This document shows, in pieces, positions 24,904 to 33,884 of a DNA stretch of 33,884 bases; position 1 is the first letter of the stretch, and the number at the start of each line of letters is the position of its first letter. The notes beneath the pieces are model-generated. The model did no database searches and was not told the DNA's origin. It saw only the letters and a list, made by a program, of their open reading frames with translations. A program made the translations under genes and the position numbers. The DNA is from Saksenaea vasiformis B4078 (lineage: Eukaryota > Mucoromycota > Mucoromycetes > Mucorales > Saksenaeaceae), in contig JNDT01001691.1 in the NCBI GenBank assembly GCA_000697055.1, positions 1 to 33,884 of the forward strand, written 5' to 3'.

Positions 24904-26472
24904 TTAGCCTGTACCCGTAGATCGAGTACCATTACTTCCATCAGCAATAGCTCGCATAATATCTGTCAGTGAAACGACACCGATAGCCCTGTCCCTTTCA
25001 TCAGTTACCCACACCCGATGCGATTTGGTGGCCAGTATTTTCGCAATAGCAAACCCAAGGGTCGTATCGAGGCGGACATCAAATACCGGTAAACGATCCT
25101 GAAACAAAGACCCAGTTAGCTTTTTCATATGTCCTTTTGCTCGACCAACGCAGGCATTCTCTCTTTTCTTCCCCTGATTTACCTCACCGTCATCGATACC
25201 CTGCTGTGTACGAACAAGACTGACAAATTGGAAACAAGTATTCCACAAAACTTGTTGACGGTAACTTCTCAATACAACCTAAAACCATATGGTGTTCGTT
25301 TTATGACAAATCAAACGTGTCCTACCTTCACATCCGTCATACTGATGTTACCCAGTACGACCCCCATATGTCCTAACACAGCCACCGAAGAAATGCCGTG
25401 CTGACCTGTTGGGAAAGGAAGACAACATAGCAAATGAGATGATTATGGGCCAATATCTCCCCTTGTCACTTATTTCTTGTCCATTTTTTCCCCGCATGTG
25501 TTACCTACTCATAGTTGAAAGTGCATCCATTACCAGTGAATCTGCGTTGACGGCAATCACATCCGATTCTCCTAAGTGTAGCTGACGAAGCTACGTGTAA
25601 CGTGCATTAGCAAGGTTCAGAGGAATTTTCTACGTGCGTGTTCTTTTCGTTCTGTCTACGACGTACCGTCTTATTCATTATGGCCTCGATTTCTGGGAAC
25701 TGGTGATGGTGATCGTGCAGATACTTAACCACCGTGGATTGTGACAAAATACCCTACAGGAGGGACCGAAACGGTTTCAGTAGATGTAGGGTCATTGTGT
25801 CTTTTTACCTTGATATCCCCGTCTGGCTTGAGTACACACACTACTCGGTTGGAAAAGAAATTTGATCAAAAACATGTTCCAGAAGAGGGTTACACAACTC
25901 CTAGATTACCTCGATGTGTTCCACAACCGAAGGCCTCAACAGCAGACAGCAAAGATGTTTCGGATAGGATAGAATAAAACGGGTTTTTTTGGGATAGATC
26001 TACAAGACGTTTCAGCGATAGCCGTATGGAAGGAAGTCAGGCGATTTCTACCACTAGTTAGTTTGACAGGAATTTCTTCGCCTTGTAAGGCACGTCGTAC
26101 GATGTCTTTGATCAAAGTATTATCTCCGTCTTCGTCGCACGGCGGGGGAATTTTCTGGAGCACCAACAGTAGGTACGCAATTACATCGCCGTAGTCAAAC
26201 ATGCCCACGTAAGACTTGTCCTTTGAGGAGTGATACACAGGTGCTGAAGATATATTGTTATCAATAAGAACATTACAAGCTTCTTCCACAGGAAGAGATC
26301 CATCACTGTATCGGTGACGTTCCAAAAAAAAAAGAGAAGTTGTTGAGTTGGCGCATAAAGAGGTCATGGCGTCTTACATCGTGATGACACGTTGATTCTC
26401 AACAAGACTGCTAGCTCGAACTGTAGTCCAGTCGTGCGTTTCTGTGGTAACTCCTTCTCGATGGCTAGTCAT
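24904..26472 (-). CDS. CBS-domain protein (Sds23 / AMPK-gamma-like)
   Basis: Nine exons fit: 26472-26378, 26305-26052, 25999-25910, 25843-25809, 25753-25667, 25590-25509, 25405-25326, 25278-25183 and 25098-24904; introns 47-103 nt; 337 residues. The whole protein is CBS motifs, probably four in two Bateman pairs. CBS1 carries VEEACNVLIDNNISSAPVY with YVGMFDYGDVIAY. CBS2 carries LLSAVEAFGCGTHRVVCVL with IKGILSQS. CBS3 carries LVMDALSTMSQHGISSVAVL and VLGNISMTDVK. CBS4 carries TLGFAIAKILATKSHRVWVT and AIGVVSLTDIMRA. Such proteins bind adenine nucleotides and regulate kinases or phosphatases. The LPVEEAC start resembles Sds23-type proteins more than Snf4, but the assignment between them is not certain. 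There is no targeting signal. A TATA-like element lies just upstream. Confidence 0.9.
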
Positions 26473-26492
26473 ACTCAAATGTCTATCAATTT

Positions 26493-26503
26493 ATCTATAT
26501 ATG
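26493..26503 (-). promoter_or_regulatory. TATA-like element of the CBS-domain gene
   Basis: On the minus strand an AT-rich TATATAGATAA-type sequence lies about 20-30 nt before the ATG at 26472. The position is close for a core promoter, so the assignment is tentative. Confidence 0.25.
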
Positions 26504-28611
26504 TAAAAGACAAGGTAAGGTAGGTGAAAGTGGAGATGGAACCGGGGGAAAAAGGATAATAAGTTCCTTTTTTTATTTTCCACTCTGTAAAATAGAATGA
26601 AGTGGCGGCTTTTAAATGTTTTCCACCGAAGCAATAAGACGGATGAAGCCTACTGCACAAACGACTTCTCTTGAATGATATATAACTTCCTGAAAGATCC
26701 TGGCGCTGAAAACAGATCCTTGTTAACAAACGATGCTGTCTTTGTGCCCAATTCCGGAGTACACATAACATCTATAACGCGAATAAAGGAGCAACGATCC
26801 GTTTATTGCTGTATATAGACTGATGTTATTGAATTACGAAAATTGCGGAATGCTTTCCGTGCAAATGATTTCGTATGTCCTATCCGCTCGTCTAGCACGC
26901 ATTCAATCTAAAGCACTAGCATTTCAACATAGTGTTTTTTTGTTTTATACACGTAATACCTAAAGATTGTAAATAACCGCATAGATAAGCATTCATGGCA
27001 TTTAAAGAGATACGTGAATGATCGTCTGCAGGAAACCCAAAAGACGGAGTTACAGGGTTTGAAGGGCGCCTGAAAGAGATAATTTTGTCTTGATATGTAG
27101 CTGTTCCTAGAGTTGTACTTGATAGCATGAAAGAAAAGCGTTGAACAATCAACGAACATGCTATCTTCAGACAAGGCCTCGCCCTCGGGTCCGTTTTGAC
27201 AGTGGCGATCTCCGGCCACTTGACTATACCAAACTCCGCGAAACTTTCCTTTTTGGATAGAATTACGTCAATTTAGCGAGCAAAAGCTGAGAAACAGAGC
27301 TAACTTTATTTGTTAAGTGCGTTAGCAGACAATAGTGGTCCAGGCTATGGTATAGAACAAAGCAAGGAGAGCTTCATTTACGAGCAAGTGAGATGGACAA
27401 GTAGTCACTGGGAACGAATTGGGGAACGTCGCACGGTGCGACAGTCGTCCTGGTGATTATAAATGAAACCGGACCGAAGCAAATGACAGTGACAACTGAG
27501 CCTGCTAGAGGAGATTGGTACAACGAATCTTGAACTTTACTTAGCGACACCACTTTTGTCGGAGAAAAGTTGATGTTGTTCTTACTATGGAAACGCCATA
27601 GAAAACACCTGCTCATTCAGGGTTCACCCGGACATTCAGCGGTATCTCAATGGGGCTGTGGGAACTGCTTTTTTACTAGATAACATTTCGTGCAGGGATA
27701 TCAGCCCATGAGAGCTTTTTATGAGCAAGGATTCCACAATTTTGGCAGAGTTAGACTATATTGATTTGCACTGAATGACATAGAATAACGTGTTCGTTAT
27801 GCCCCACAAATGAAGCAGACTCGCTTTTATATCCCTTTTCTCGTTTTACAAGTTAATTCAAATTCATAACGTGCAGCGTGTCATCCTTTGAGATACTTAC
27901 ATACAGGCAGCGTATATGGCACAGACGCTTCGATACGGATATTCACCTGGCAGCTCTTAGGTCACCAGAAAACGCCTTGTAATTGCTGCAATAACGTGTT
28001 GTCAATATTTTTTGTATTAGCCCTGTCGGCGGATAGCGGCGATATATGCTCATCATCACAGGCTGTACATACATGTGATGGCACCAGAGTATGTAGCCAA
28101 TGGTGCGAAACGGAAACTGGACGTTCAGAGGGACAGAAAGGCATTCAGGCAAGCGGACAGGCGGTAGTAAGCGGAGAGAAAGGAGGAAGAAGCATTGAGC
28201 AATAATGAGATGCATTTTTCTGTCCGACGAGTCCCACTCATTCTTTAAAGTTCATCCAAAAAATACATTCAAGATGATACAAAGAAGATAATCACAAAAG
28301 TCGTACGCACTTTTCGCCTGCATGAGATATGCAGATCGTCATTGCCTATATAAATAATGCAGTAATAGGCTCAAATAAGAAGGACGAAAGGAATACGCGA
28401 TCGTACGGAAACTAGGTCTGCCGTAGATAAGTAAGAGTTGTTCAGTCTTTGTCATTCAGTCAACTGTGCCAAAGTTTGAGTCTAGTCTTGAAGGCTTTGC
28501 TATGGGTTCCGTATCCCGTCTATCTGAACTTGATCACGAGCTCGACGAAGATATGGGGTGGTTGAGATTAGCAGAAGCTTTGATCGTATAAACCTGGTTA
28601 CGATTGTACTG
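26504..28611. other. gene-poor DNA
   Basis: Only short frames without family motifs or convincing splice series occur here, for example 26908-27219 on the minus strand and 27888-28205 on the plus strand. A 29-codon ORF at 28502-28591 (MGSVSRLSELDHELDEDMGW...) is charged and protein-like but too short to support. Confidence 0.45.
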
Positions 28612-28682
28612 GGTGGGCGTTGATAGCCTGTCGCGATTCCTGTAAAGACTCCACTATCTAAGGCGACATACCAACGCCCACC
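28612..28682. repeat. strong inverted repeat (hairpin) upstream of small ORFs
   Basis: GGTGGGCGTTG (28612-28622) pairs perfectly with CAACGCCCACC (28672-28682). Inside it TGTCGC (28629-28634) pairs with GCGACA (28663-28668) after a 6/3 internal loop, leaving a 28-nt apical loop. The right arm ends 17 nt before the ATG at 28700. Confidence 0.8.
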
Positions 28683-28699
28683 TAGACCGTGGAGCTTTT

Positions 28700-29099
28700 A
28701 TGTATGACATGACCAAAGGAAAGCAGCTGGGGCGCTTTCTTTCATGTGAAGCAGGTAGGTATAATCCTTGTTTCCTTGTTTCCTTGTTTTGTTATACTTA
28801 TCCTATCTCCATTACATTTGGTTCGCCTCTATTAGTTGGTACCTTGCTGGTCTTCGAATATGGCGTTTTTGAAAGACGGCCTTGGTCGAGGAACGGGCAA
28901 GACAAAAGACGCGAAAATGAAGAAAAAAGGGCGACAAGAACAAAAGGATCATCTTGCCTACGCGATTGCTTTATACATCTGTGTCATTTTTATTTCTTTC
29001 TTTATATCAAAGGATATCCAGGCTACAACACCCTCAATTCATATTCTACAACTTGGTGTGCCCATATACAAGAACTTTGAGCCAAGCTCATTTTGGTAG
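28700..29099 (+). CDS. possible small protein gene, two overlapping alternative frames
   Basis: Two readings compete. Frame 1 starts at ATG 28700 (MYDMTKGKQLGRFLSCEA) and is open to 29080. It may use an intron at about 28756-28835 (GTAGGT..TATTAG), after which it reads VGTLLVFEYGVFERRPW. Frame 2 starts at ATG 28860 and ends at 29099. It gives 79 residues: a very basic head (GRGTGKTKDAKMKKKGRQEQ), a single hydrophobic helix (LAYAIALYICVIFISFFI, about 32-49) and a short tail ending in FEPSSFW. Frame 2 resembles a small tail-type membrane protein in layout only; neither frame was recognised. The hairpin at 28612-28682 would lie in the leader of frame 1. Confidence 0.3.
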
Positions 29100-30606
29100 C
29101 TCTAGTGTGTGGCGGACTTCGTTCTTTTATTTAGCAAAGATATAGTTGTATTTTCGAGAATTTGATCTTTGTTGATAAGTCTCTGTAACGTGGCAGCAAG
29201 TGCGATGTTAGCGTGATATTTGCACGATAAAAAAAGTTAGAGTGTCCCTTTGTAGATGAAACGAGATTATTGAGACGAAGACATATGAAGGAGGTAAGGA
29301 CACACAGATCCAGAAGGATAGTATAGATATAGTGGGTGTGAAATAGGATTGTCAAGGATCTAGCGCATATTTCGTTACTACTGAGCAGGTTATGGTAATT
29401 TGTTCTAATCTTGATCTGTGTTGCTGACGACATCTCCCTTACGTAACTTTTTTTGTCATGGGCCTGTCAATATGTTCATGGCCTCTATATCAGGTCAAAA
29501 GGAACAGTTGTCCAGGGAAAATGTTAGAAGTTCTCGGTACACTTGAGGAGAAGGAGTTCAAACGAGGAGTGATATATGGTTGATCTGAAATTGCTTTAGT
29601 AAGTCGATCAATCATCTGTTGTAATATTGACAAGATTGTCTCAAAGACTCGTCACGGCAGTTACCCGTAGATCCCTAAACTTCCAATCGAAAACTCAGCA
29701 ATTGTGCACAGCCACCCCCAGACTTTAGGTCTGTCACATGTTCCCTTTCTTTCTCCATTTCCTTTCTCAGCAACCATCTCAATTACTAAAAGCAAGCCTA
29801 TTGTATCCAAGTTCTTATCATATTGATCTCACTGGATTATTTTTGTGTCTTGGCCTAATTATTCGGCTGGTTGGACTCTGACATTATGTATGGCGCAGAC
29901 TCTGTCTCCGATATGTAGACCACTCTTCCCGATGCCAAAAGAAGGTACCCATGTTTAGTTTGTTTGGAATTGTGTCACGATTGTTCTTGCTCAGCTGCGT
30001 CATTTCAGTACCCGCGTCACCTGGAATCCAGTGCTTTGTTGATACTGGCGTACACGGAAACAAGAAGAGAATTCCATAGTCAGACGCTCCATATGACCTG
30101 CAATTTGTAACATTGGATTGTCCTCTCAAGTAACAACATGTATTACGGATCTCGTACAATAGTTGAGCTATGTGTTGAGCTTATACAACGTCTACTGTGA
30201 TATTTTTTTTTCCTTAAGTATGGTTTTATTAACTATGTGATTACTACCTTACAACCACAGGAGATAAAGCGCCTTGAATCGTTTGTTTTCTTCCTCTTTC
30301 TCTCTCAGAAATGCATGTTTCAGAACTATTATGGAAGTGATACCTCTGGACTCTCCTGTCCACTGGCTACTCTCACATACAACTATTTCTACGGTCATAA
30401 ATGAATTATGGGCTTGCTATACAACGTCTAATGGTACAACGTATCGAGCTCCTCGAAAATATTCCAATCAAATTTCCTGTGAACCATTTATGCATATCAC
30501 AGACCAAACAGTATCGCTAACCTAAAATAATATACCTGGCTAATATCCCATCATAGCAATCCTGAGTCTACACTGTGCAAATGAAACACTCATAATTCCA
30601 ATCCAG
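29100..30606. other. gene-poor DNA
   Basis: There are no recognised genes. A plus-strand frame at 30274-30525 follows a CT-rich run and a CTCTCAG acceptor-like site, but it has no family motif. Confidence 0.45.
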
Positions 30607-30920
30607 CTTCGTGAGGGCGCCGTCCTCAGCACCCTCCTGCCCTACTTCCGATCTATCCAAACTAGCCGATATGGTGCAAGCATTGATCACGCCACCCTCA
30701 AAATGGGAATTCGAACCTTACAGCAGGATGAATCCACCGCTCTGTGCTTGCAGGAAGTAGTCTGCTACATTCGCATAAGACCTGTGCATGTCATACAATA
30801 TTTAGCTGCATTTCGCCAGCTAACGAGATCCTGGCGATCTTAAACCTGATCTCACAAGTCCTGAACAAGCTGCGGACAACAACTGCGCCACTACGCCACC
30901 ACAACCAAAGTACCAGTTAG
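30607..30920 (+). pseudogene. broken coding-like segment of unknown origin
   Basis: A frame open from 30607 to a TAA at 30841 reads LREGAVLSTLLPYFRSIQTS and ends ...CLQEVVCYIRIRP then VHVIQYLAAFRQL. It overlaps a second frame (30816-30920) reading ANEILAILNLISQVLNKLRT. The segment is less AT-rich than its surroundings and has a protein-like composition. The frame change suggests a shifted, decayed coding region, possibly from a mobile element. No family was recognised, and other frames here are also fairly open. Confidence 0.28.
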
Positions 30921-31804
30921 CAGACCATAGAGCAGCACTACCTTCCTCAGCTGGATACATTCTGCGTTTTTCTACGCTCGGTCCCGCAATCCTCTTCAGC
31001 TGCAGCTTGACCTACTACTTCCCTATGTCTCACTTCCATCGATTCCCAAAGCTCTTTGCTTCTGAGCTTTTTCTTTTGCATTATCAAGCCTTCTTTTAAA
31101 GTACATCTTCTTATCAAGTTATAGTGATTAGGAAATAGGATCCACATCTTAAATTCTAATACCCTTGCATCCATGAAGAGCAGAGTCTGCCCTAAGGAAA
31201 GAATCGGATATGAGGTCATTTATGCATAGCTTGGCAATGAACCCTAATCTATTTACGAACTTCTCCCCTCAGTGAACGCAAAATTTATTTGAGTAACATC
31301 AAAGTTCACCATGGCCAGTAAATGGGATCATACGTTAGATCAGTGTATTTCCAAAGGGTAATGTCGTGAAATTATGCTGGCCTATCCGAAGCATAAGATG
31401 TGGGGAAGAAGATGAAGTTTACAGGTTTCGCGAGTAGTCATACATGCTAAACAATAAACAAAGAAAACATGGATGACTATGTATGCGTGCTTAATCAAGG
31501 GACGTACCAGGGACGTAAACGAATGTCCGAAGAAATAGAGATTGGACTTCCGCTTATCTTTGCTATGATATAACATATTAACGCGGTCTCTATCCAGTCT
31601 CAACTTGCGAATTGTAGGAAGTCACTCTTATAAATGAATGCCTAGATCAGATTAATGATTACAGGATGAATCCCACAAAACACGGCTGTTGTGGCATAAG
31701 CGCAATTACTGGCTACAAGTTCCCAAATTTGGTGCAATAGGAAGCCCCTATTATGATTTTATCATGACGCTGATGTGGCTTTGTCACTACGGGAAAAAGA
31801 CCAA
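30921..31804. other. gene-poor DNA
   Basis: A Lys/Glu-rich minus-strand frame at 30947-31219 is open but has no motif, and nothing joins it to a gene. No other support was found. Confidence 0.4.
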
Positions 31805-31933
31805 CACAATCTGATACCTTCTATCACAATCCGGCACATTTTTACCTGCATAAATAGGCAGAAAATTGCCCGATCTGCCTAATTGTGCAGGTAAAATAAA
31901 CCACGAAATTGTGACGGAAGATTCCAGGTTGTG
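31805..31933. repeat. imperfect palindrome of about 129 nt
   Basis: At the centre TTTTACCTGCA (31840-31850) and TAGGCAG (31855-31861) pair perfectly with CTGCCTA (31875-31881) and TGCAGGTAAAA (31886-31896), leaving a 13-nt loop. The match continues outward with mismatches: CACAATCTGATACCTTC on the left corresponds to the reverse complement of GAAGATTCCAGGTTGTG on the right, as does ATTGTGA/TCACAAT. It could fold into a long hairpin. It lies about 300 nt beyond the 3' end of the coiled-coil gene. Confidence 0.8.
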
Positions 31934-32090
31934 CGTAAATGTGTCTAAATATACAACAAATTGTGTCAAAATATTCCAGAACAGTTGTGCTGAATTATGA
32001 TGGAAAGCGTCGAATTGTACTTCGATATGTCGAGATGTATCAGCTTATGCCAAAATATAGCAGAAAAATGCATCGAATTGTGATGAAGTA
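31909..32090. repeat. degenerate AATTGTG-containing repeats
   Basis: AATTGTG or a close variant recurs at about 50-60 nt spacing (near 31910, 31960, 32013 and 32074). The first two are followed by an ATTCCAG-like block and a TTGTGC block. It overlaps the right arm of the palindrome, so both may derive from one element. Confidence 0.4.
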
Positions 32091-32238
32091 GAAGAGATTT
32101 TATTCAGATCAAGTTAAATGAATAAATAAATAATGGAAGCACAGATGGTAGCTGTAAAGTAAGTCAATAGTCATATAGTAGCTCATAACTGAAACTTACC
32201 TTCATGCCCCGTTGTTGAGGCGTCTCTGCTTCTTTTTG

Positions 32239-33169
32239 TTATGTAAAACTGTACCAGGCAAAGATGGTAGATCCTGCTGCCGGTTTCGTCTATTTCGATG
32301 TCGGTTAGTTAGTGCAGAAAAATAATTCGACTTAATACCTCGAAGGTGTAGAAGACGCTGCTGTCTCATCAGTATCCATGTTGTGCCTACATCACGACGT
32401 GTGAGACAAATATACTATACACGCAATACATAATGTTGCAGCTATTGGCTCACCTGTCTGCTCCGTTGTCATTAACAGCTGGGACGGTGGGGGCTGTTGA
32501 CACTGGAGCACTGCTTTGAGGACGCTTCTGCGACCTTTGCAATGCAAGTGCTCCCCACTTCTTGCGAAGCAAGTAATCAGCTGCCCAGTGACCACAGCAA
32601 GATCCCAGCAAAATGCCGTGGTCCGCGGCAACCTTTTCCAATGTCGCGATGGCCCACTCCTTCTCTTGCAGAGGCACCTCCGCCGCCCAGCGTAGCTTCT
32701 TCACCACGCTGTCTCCACCCTTGAGGCGCTCCTCGAGATTCTTGACAGTTTGAAGAGCAAGGCTGTCCACCATGGCCTCCGTGGCTTCGAGGTTGTCTTC
32801 ATCTCCTTCGATAGCGGGATATCTGGCCAGCACAAGGTCCAGAATGTGCTTTTTCGTGACATCCACTCGCACACGCTTTCCAGTCTTGGAGATGATTGTA
32901 GGGCGGGGGATCATCACTGTGGGCATACTCCTGGGTGATTCTTCAGTTTCGGGCACATCCCTAGGGAGTTGCGGTTCCAACGCGCTGACGCGGGCATCGA
33001 GATCCCGGAGAAGGCCAATGATTTCAGCGTGCTGGTCCTTCTGCTGTTGCAGCCTTTCTTCATGCTGGTCCTTTTGCTGCTGCAGTGCTTCGGCACGTTG
33101 CTCCTTGAGCTGTTGCTCTATTTCGAGTACCTTTGACATGATACGTTTGTATTCAAGAGTATTTGACAT
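32239..33169 (-). CDS. unrecognised coiled-coil protein
   Basis: Exons 33169-32454, 32396-32339 and 32289-32239 (introns 57 and 49 nt, the second with a clear CTAAC branch site) give 274 residues. Residues about 10-65 form a coiled coil with a repeated LQQQKDQH unit and heptads up to RDLDARVSALE. A Pro/Ser linker follows, then a mixed alpha domain from about 95 to 210 (RVRVDVTKKHILDLVLARYP, VVKKLRWAAEVPLQEKEW, ATLEKVAADHGILLGSCCGH). The tail is low-complexity Ser/Ala/Pro. The third exon is the least certain: read one base out of phase it gives a basic stretch (LPGTVLHNKKKQRRLNNG), so the C-terminus may differ. An internal ATG at residue 11 is an alternative start. The family was not recognised. 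It is divergent from the ORF at 33395. Confidence 0.62.
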
Positions 33170-33394
33170 AATAACTATTAAAGGGAAAAGACAAGAAAAG
33201 GTCTACACCACACTAAAAAAATTTAATACCAAGAGATTAGAGGACCAAGATCCTGGAAATTAACATGGTACAATTACCTGCCATTTGCAGTAAGTCTATA
33301 TATACTCTGAAACCGCAGCTGTCATTGTTCATAGGTACATAACAGTACGATAGCGGTAATATACAGTTTGTTTCCTTTTATCTGTGTCTATATT
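33170..33394. promoter_or_regulatory. shared divergent promoter region
   Basis: The 225 nt between two divergent ATGs are AT-rich. They contain TATATATAC at 33297-33305, about 90 nt before the plus-strand start. Co-regulation of the pair is an inference from arrangement only. Confidence 0.35.
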
Positions 33395-33884
33395 ATGCGT
33401 ATTTGTACCTATTGCAATCCACATCACAAGATCTCCAACAAAAAGTATGGAAAGCATGTCAAGAAGCTGCTTCGCAGAAAGTTACGCGCAGCAGGTCAAC
33501 TTGTCAATGGCGGTGGCGCAGAAGCTATGTGCAGTGACGATGTTGACTATGATTACTACTATAACTCTCACTCCGAGGATGATGAGCAGCTATCCAGTAT
33601 GGATGCAGAAGCGGACGACCTTATGGATATCGACAGCAATGATCCAGAGGCTACTGCATCTACTGATATAGACTCGGATGGGGATGATGGTAATTCAGAG
33701 GCTACTGCATCAACCGATGTAGACTCAGATGATGATGGCGAGGAACTCATTCGTGCCAACTATGTTGATTGTGAACCAGATGCTGCAGATGAAGACCGAT
33801 CCTCCACGTTTTCTGAAAATGAGACATTATCCGGCAATGATGGCACAGGGAATGTCTTTACGGTGCCACATAAACAAGTGCTTT
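33395..33884 (+). CDS. N-terminal part of an unrecognised protein with CxxC head and acidic repeats (3' partial)
   Basis: The frame is open from ATG 33395 to the window end (163 codons, no stop), so the gene continues. The head MRICTYCNPHHKISNKKYGK has C4-x2-C7 and His10, His11 and His21, followed by a basic patch (HVKKLLRRKLR). This resembles a small metal-binding finger, although the fourth ligand is unclear. A long Asp/Glu/Ser region follows from residue 50. It contains two copies of EATASTD(I/V)DSD starting at residues 85 and 102 (51-nt period in DNA). A finger plus acidic head of this kind is common in front of large transposase-like proteins (for example KDZ-type) in fungal genomes. That identity is an inference, because the diagnostic domain lies beyond the window. 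Confidence 0.6.
   Translation, partial: MRICTYCNPHHKISNKKYGKHVKKLLRRKLRAAGQLVNGGGAEAMCSDDVDYDYYYNSHSEDDEQLSSMDAEADDLMDIDSNDPEATASTDIDSDGDDGNSEATASTDVDSDDDGEELIRANYVDCEPDAADEDRSSTFSENETLSGNDGTGNVFTVPHKQVL

Noticed and set aside
26908..27219. 103-codon minus-strand ORF
   Set aside because: Composition changes along the frame, an overlapping frame is equally open, and there is no motif or transcript signal.
30700..30720. tRNA B-box-like sequence on the minus strand (GGTTCGAATTCC)
   Set aside because: The flanking bases do not pair as a T stem, and no acceptor or D arm was found.
30947..31219. Lys/Glu-rich 90-codon minus-strand ORF
   Set aside because: It has no recognisable domain and cannot be joined to neighbouring frames; base composition could explain it.

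Overview
The window looks like nuclear DNA of a filamentous fungus, most likely an early-diverging one (Mucoromycota/Mucorales). This is inferred from many short GT..AG introns (mostly 45-60 nt) with CTAAC/CTGAC-like branch sites, CT-rich promoters and the protein families present. No rRNA, tRNA, CRISPR or bacterial-type operon was seen. Exon structures below were worked out by hand from frame continuity, splice signals and family motifs. They have not been checked against transcripts.

Layout. 1-222 (+): last exon(s) of a protein ending in a TnpB/Fanzor-like NRDxNA motif, cut by the window edge. 223-4870: gene-poor. 4871-6118 (+): five-exon CHY-zinc-finger/RING E3 ligase (RCHY1/Pirh2 type). 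6953-7404 (-): two exons of an unrecognised small protein. 8280-11874 (-): 17-exon alanyl-tRNA synthetase of bacterial/mitochondrial type with a presequence-like N-terminus. 12116-12514 (+): CYSTM protein whose Cys-rich tail is completed by a third exon. 12579-15095 (-): ten-exon acetoacetyl-CoA synthetase. 16689-17844 (+): six-exon alpha/beta hydrolase, followed at 18734-18840 by a decayed copy of its C-terminus. 19967-21136 (-): intronless mitochondrial PPR-type protein. 21504-24593 (-): Zn2Cys6 transcription factor with a polyglutamine tract. 24904-26472 (-): nine-exon CBS-domain protein (Sds23/AMPK-gamma-like).

26473-32238 is about 5.8 kb of gene-poor DNA. It holds a strong hairpin beside two overlapping small ORFs (28612-29099), broken coding-like frames (30607-30920) and a ~129-nt imperfect palindrome (31805-31933). 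The right edge carries a divergent pair: a coiled-coil protein (32239-33169, -) and a longer ORF running off the window (33395-33884, +), with a CxxC/His head and an acidic repeat region. I infer transposon or lineage-specific accessory genes there.

The housekeeping genes are independent units, not a pathway cluster. Two (AlaRS, PPR) act in mitochondria, AACS feeds acetoacetyl-CoA to lipid/sterol synthesis, and the E3 ligase, CBS protein and Zn2Cys6 factor are regulatory. The most unusual material is at the two window edges and in the right-hand gene-poor block.
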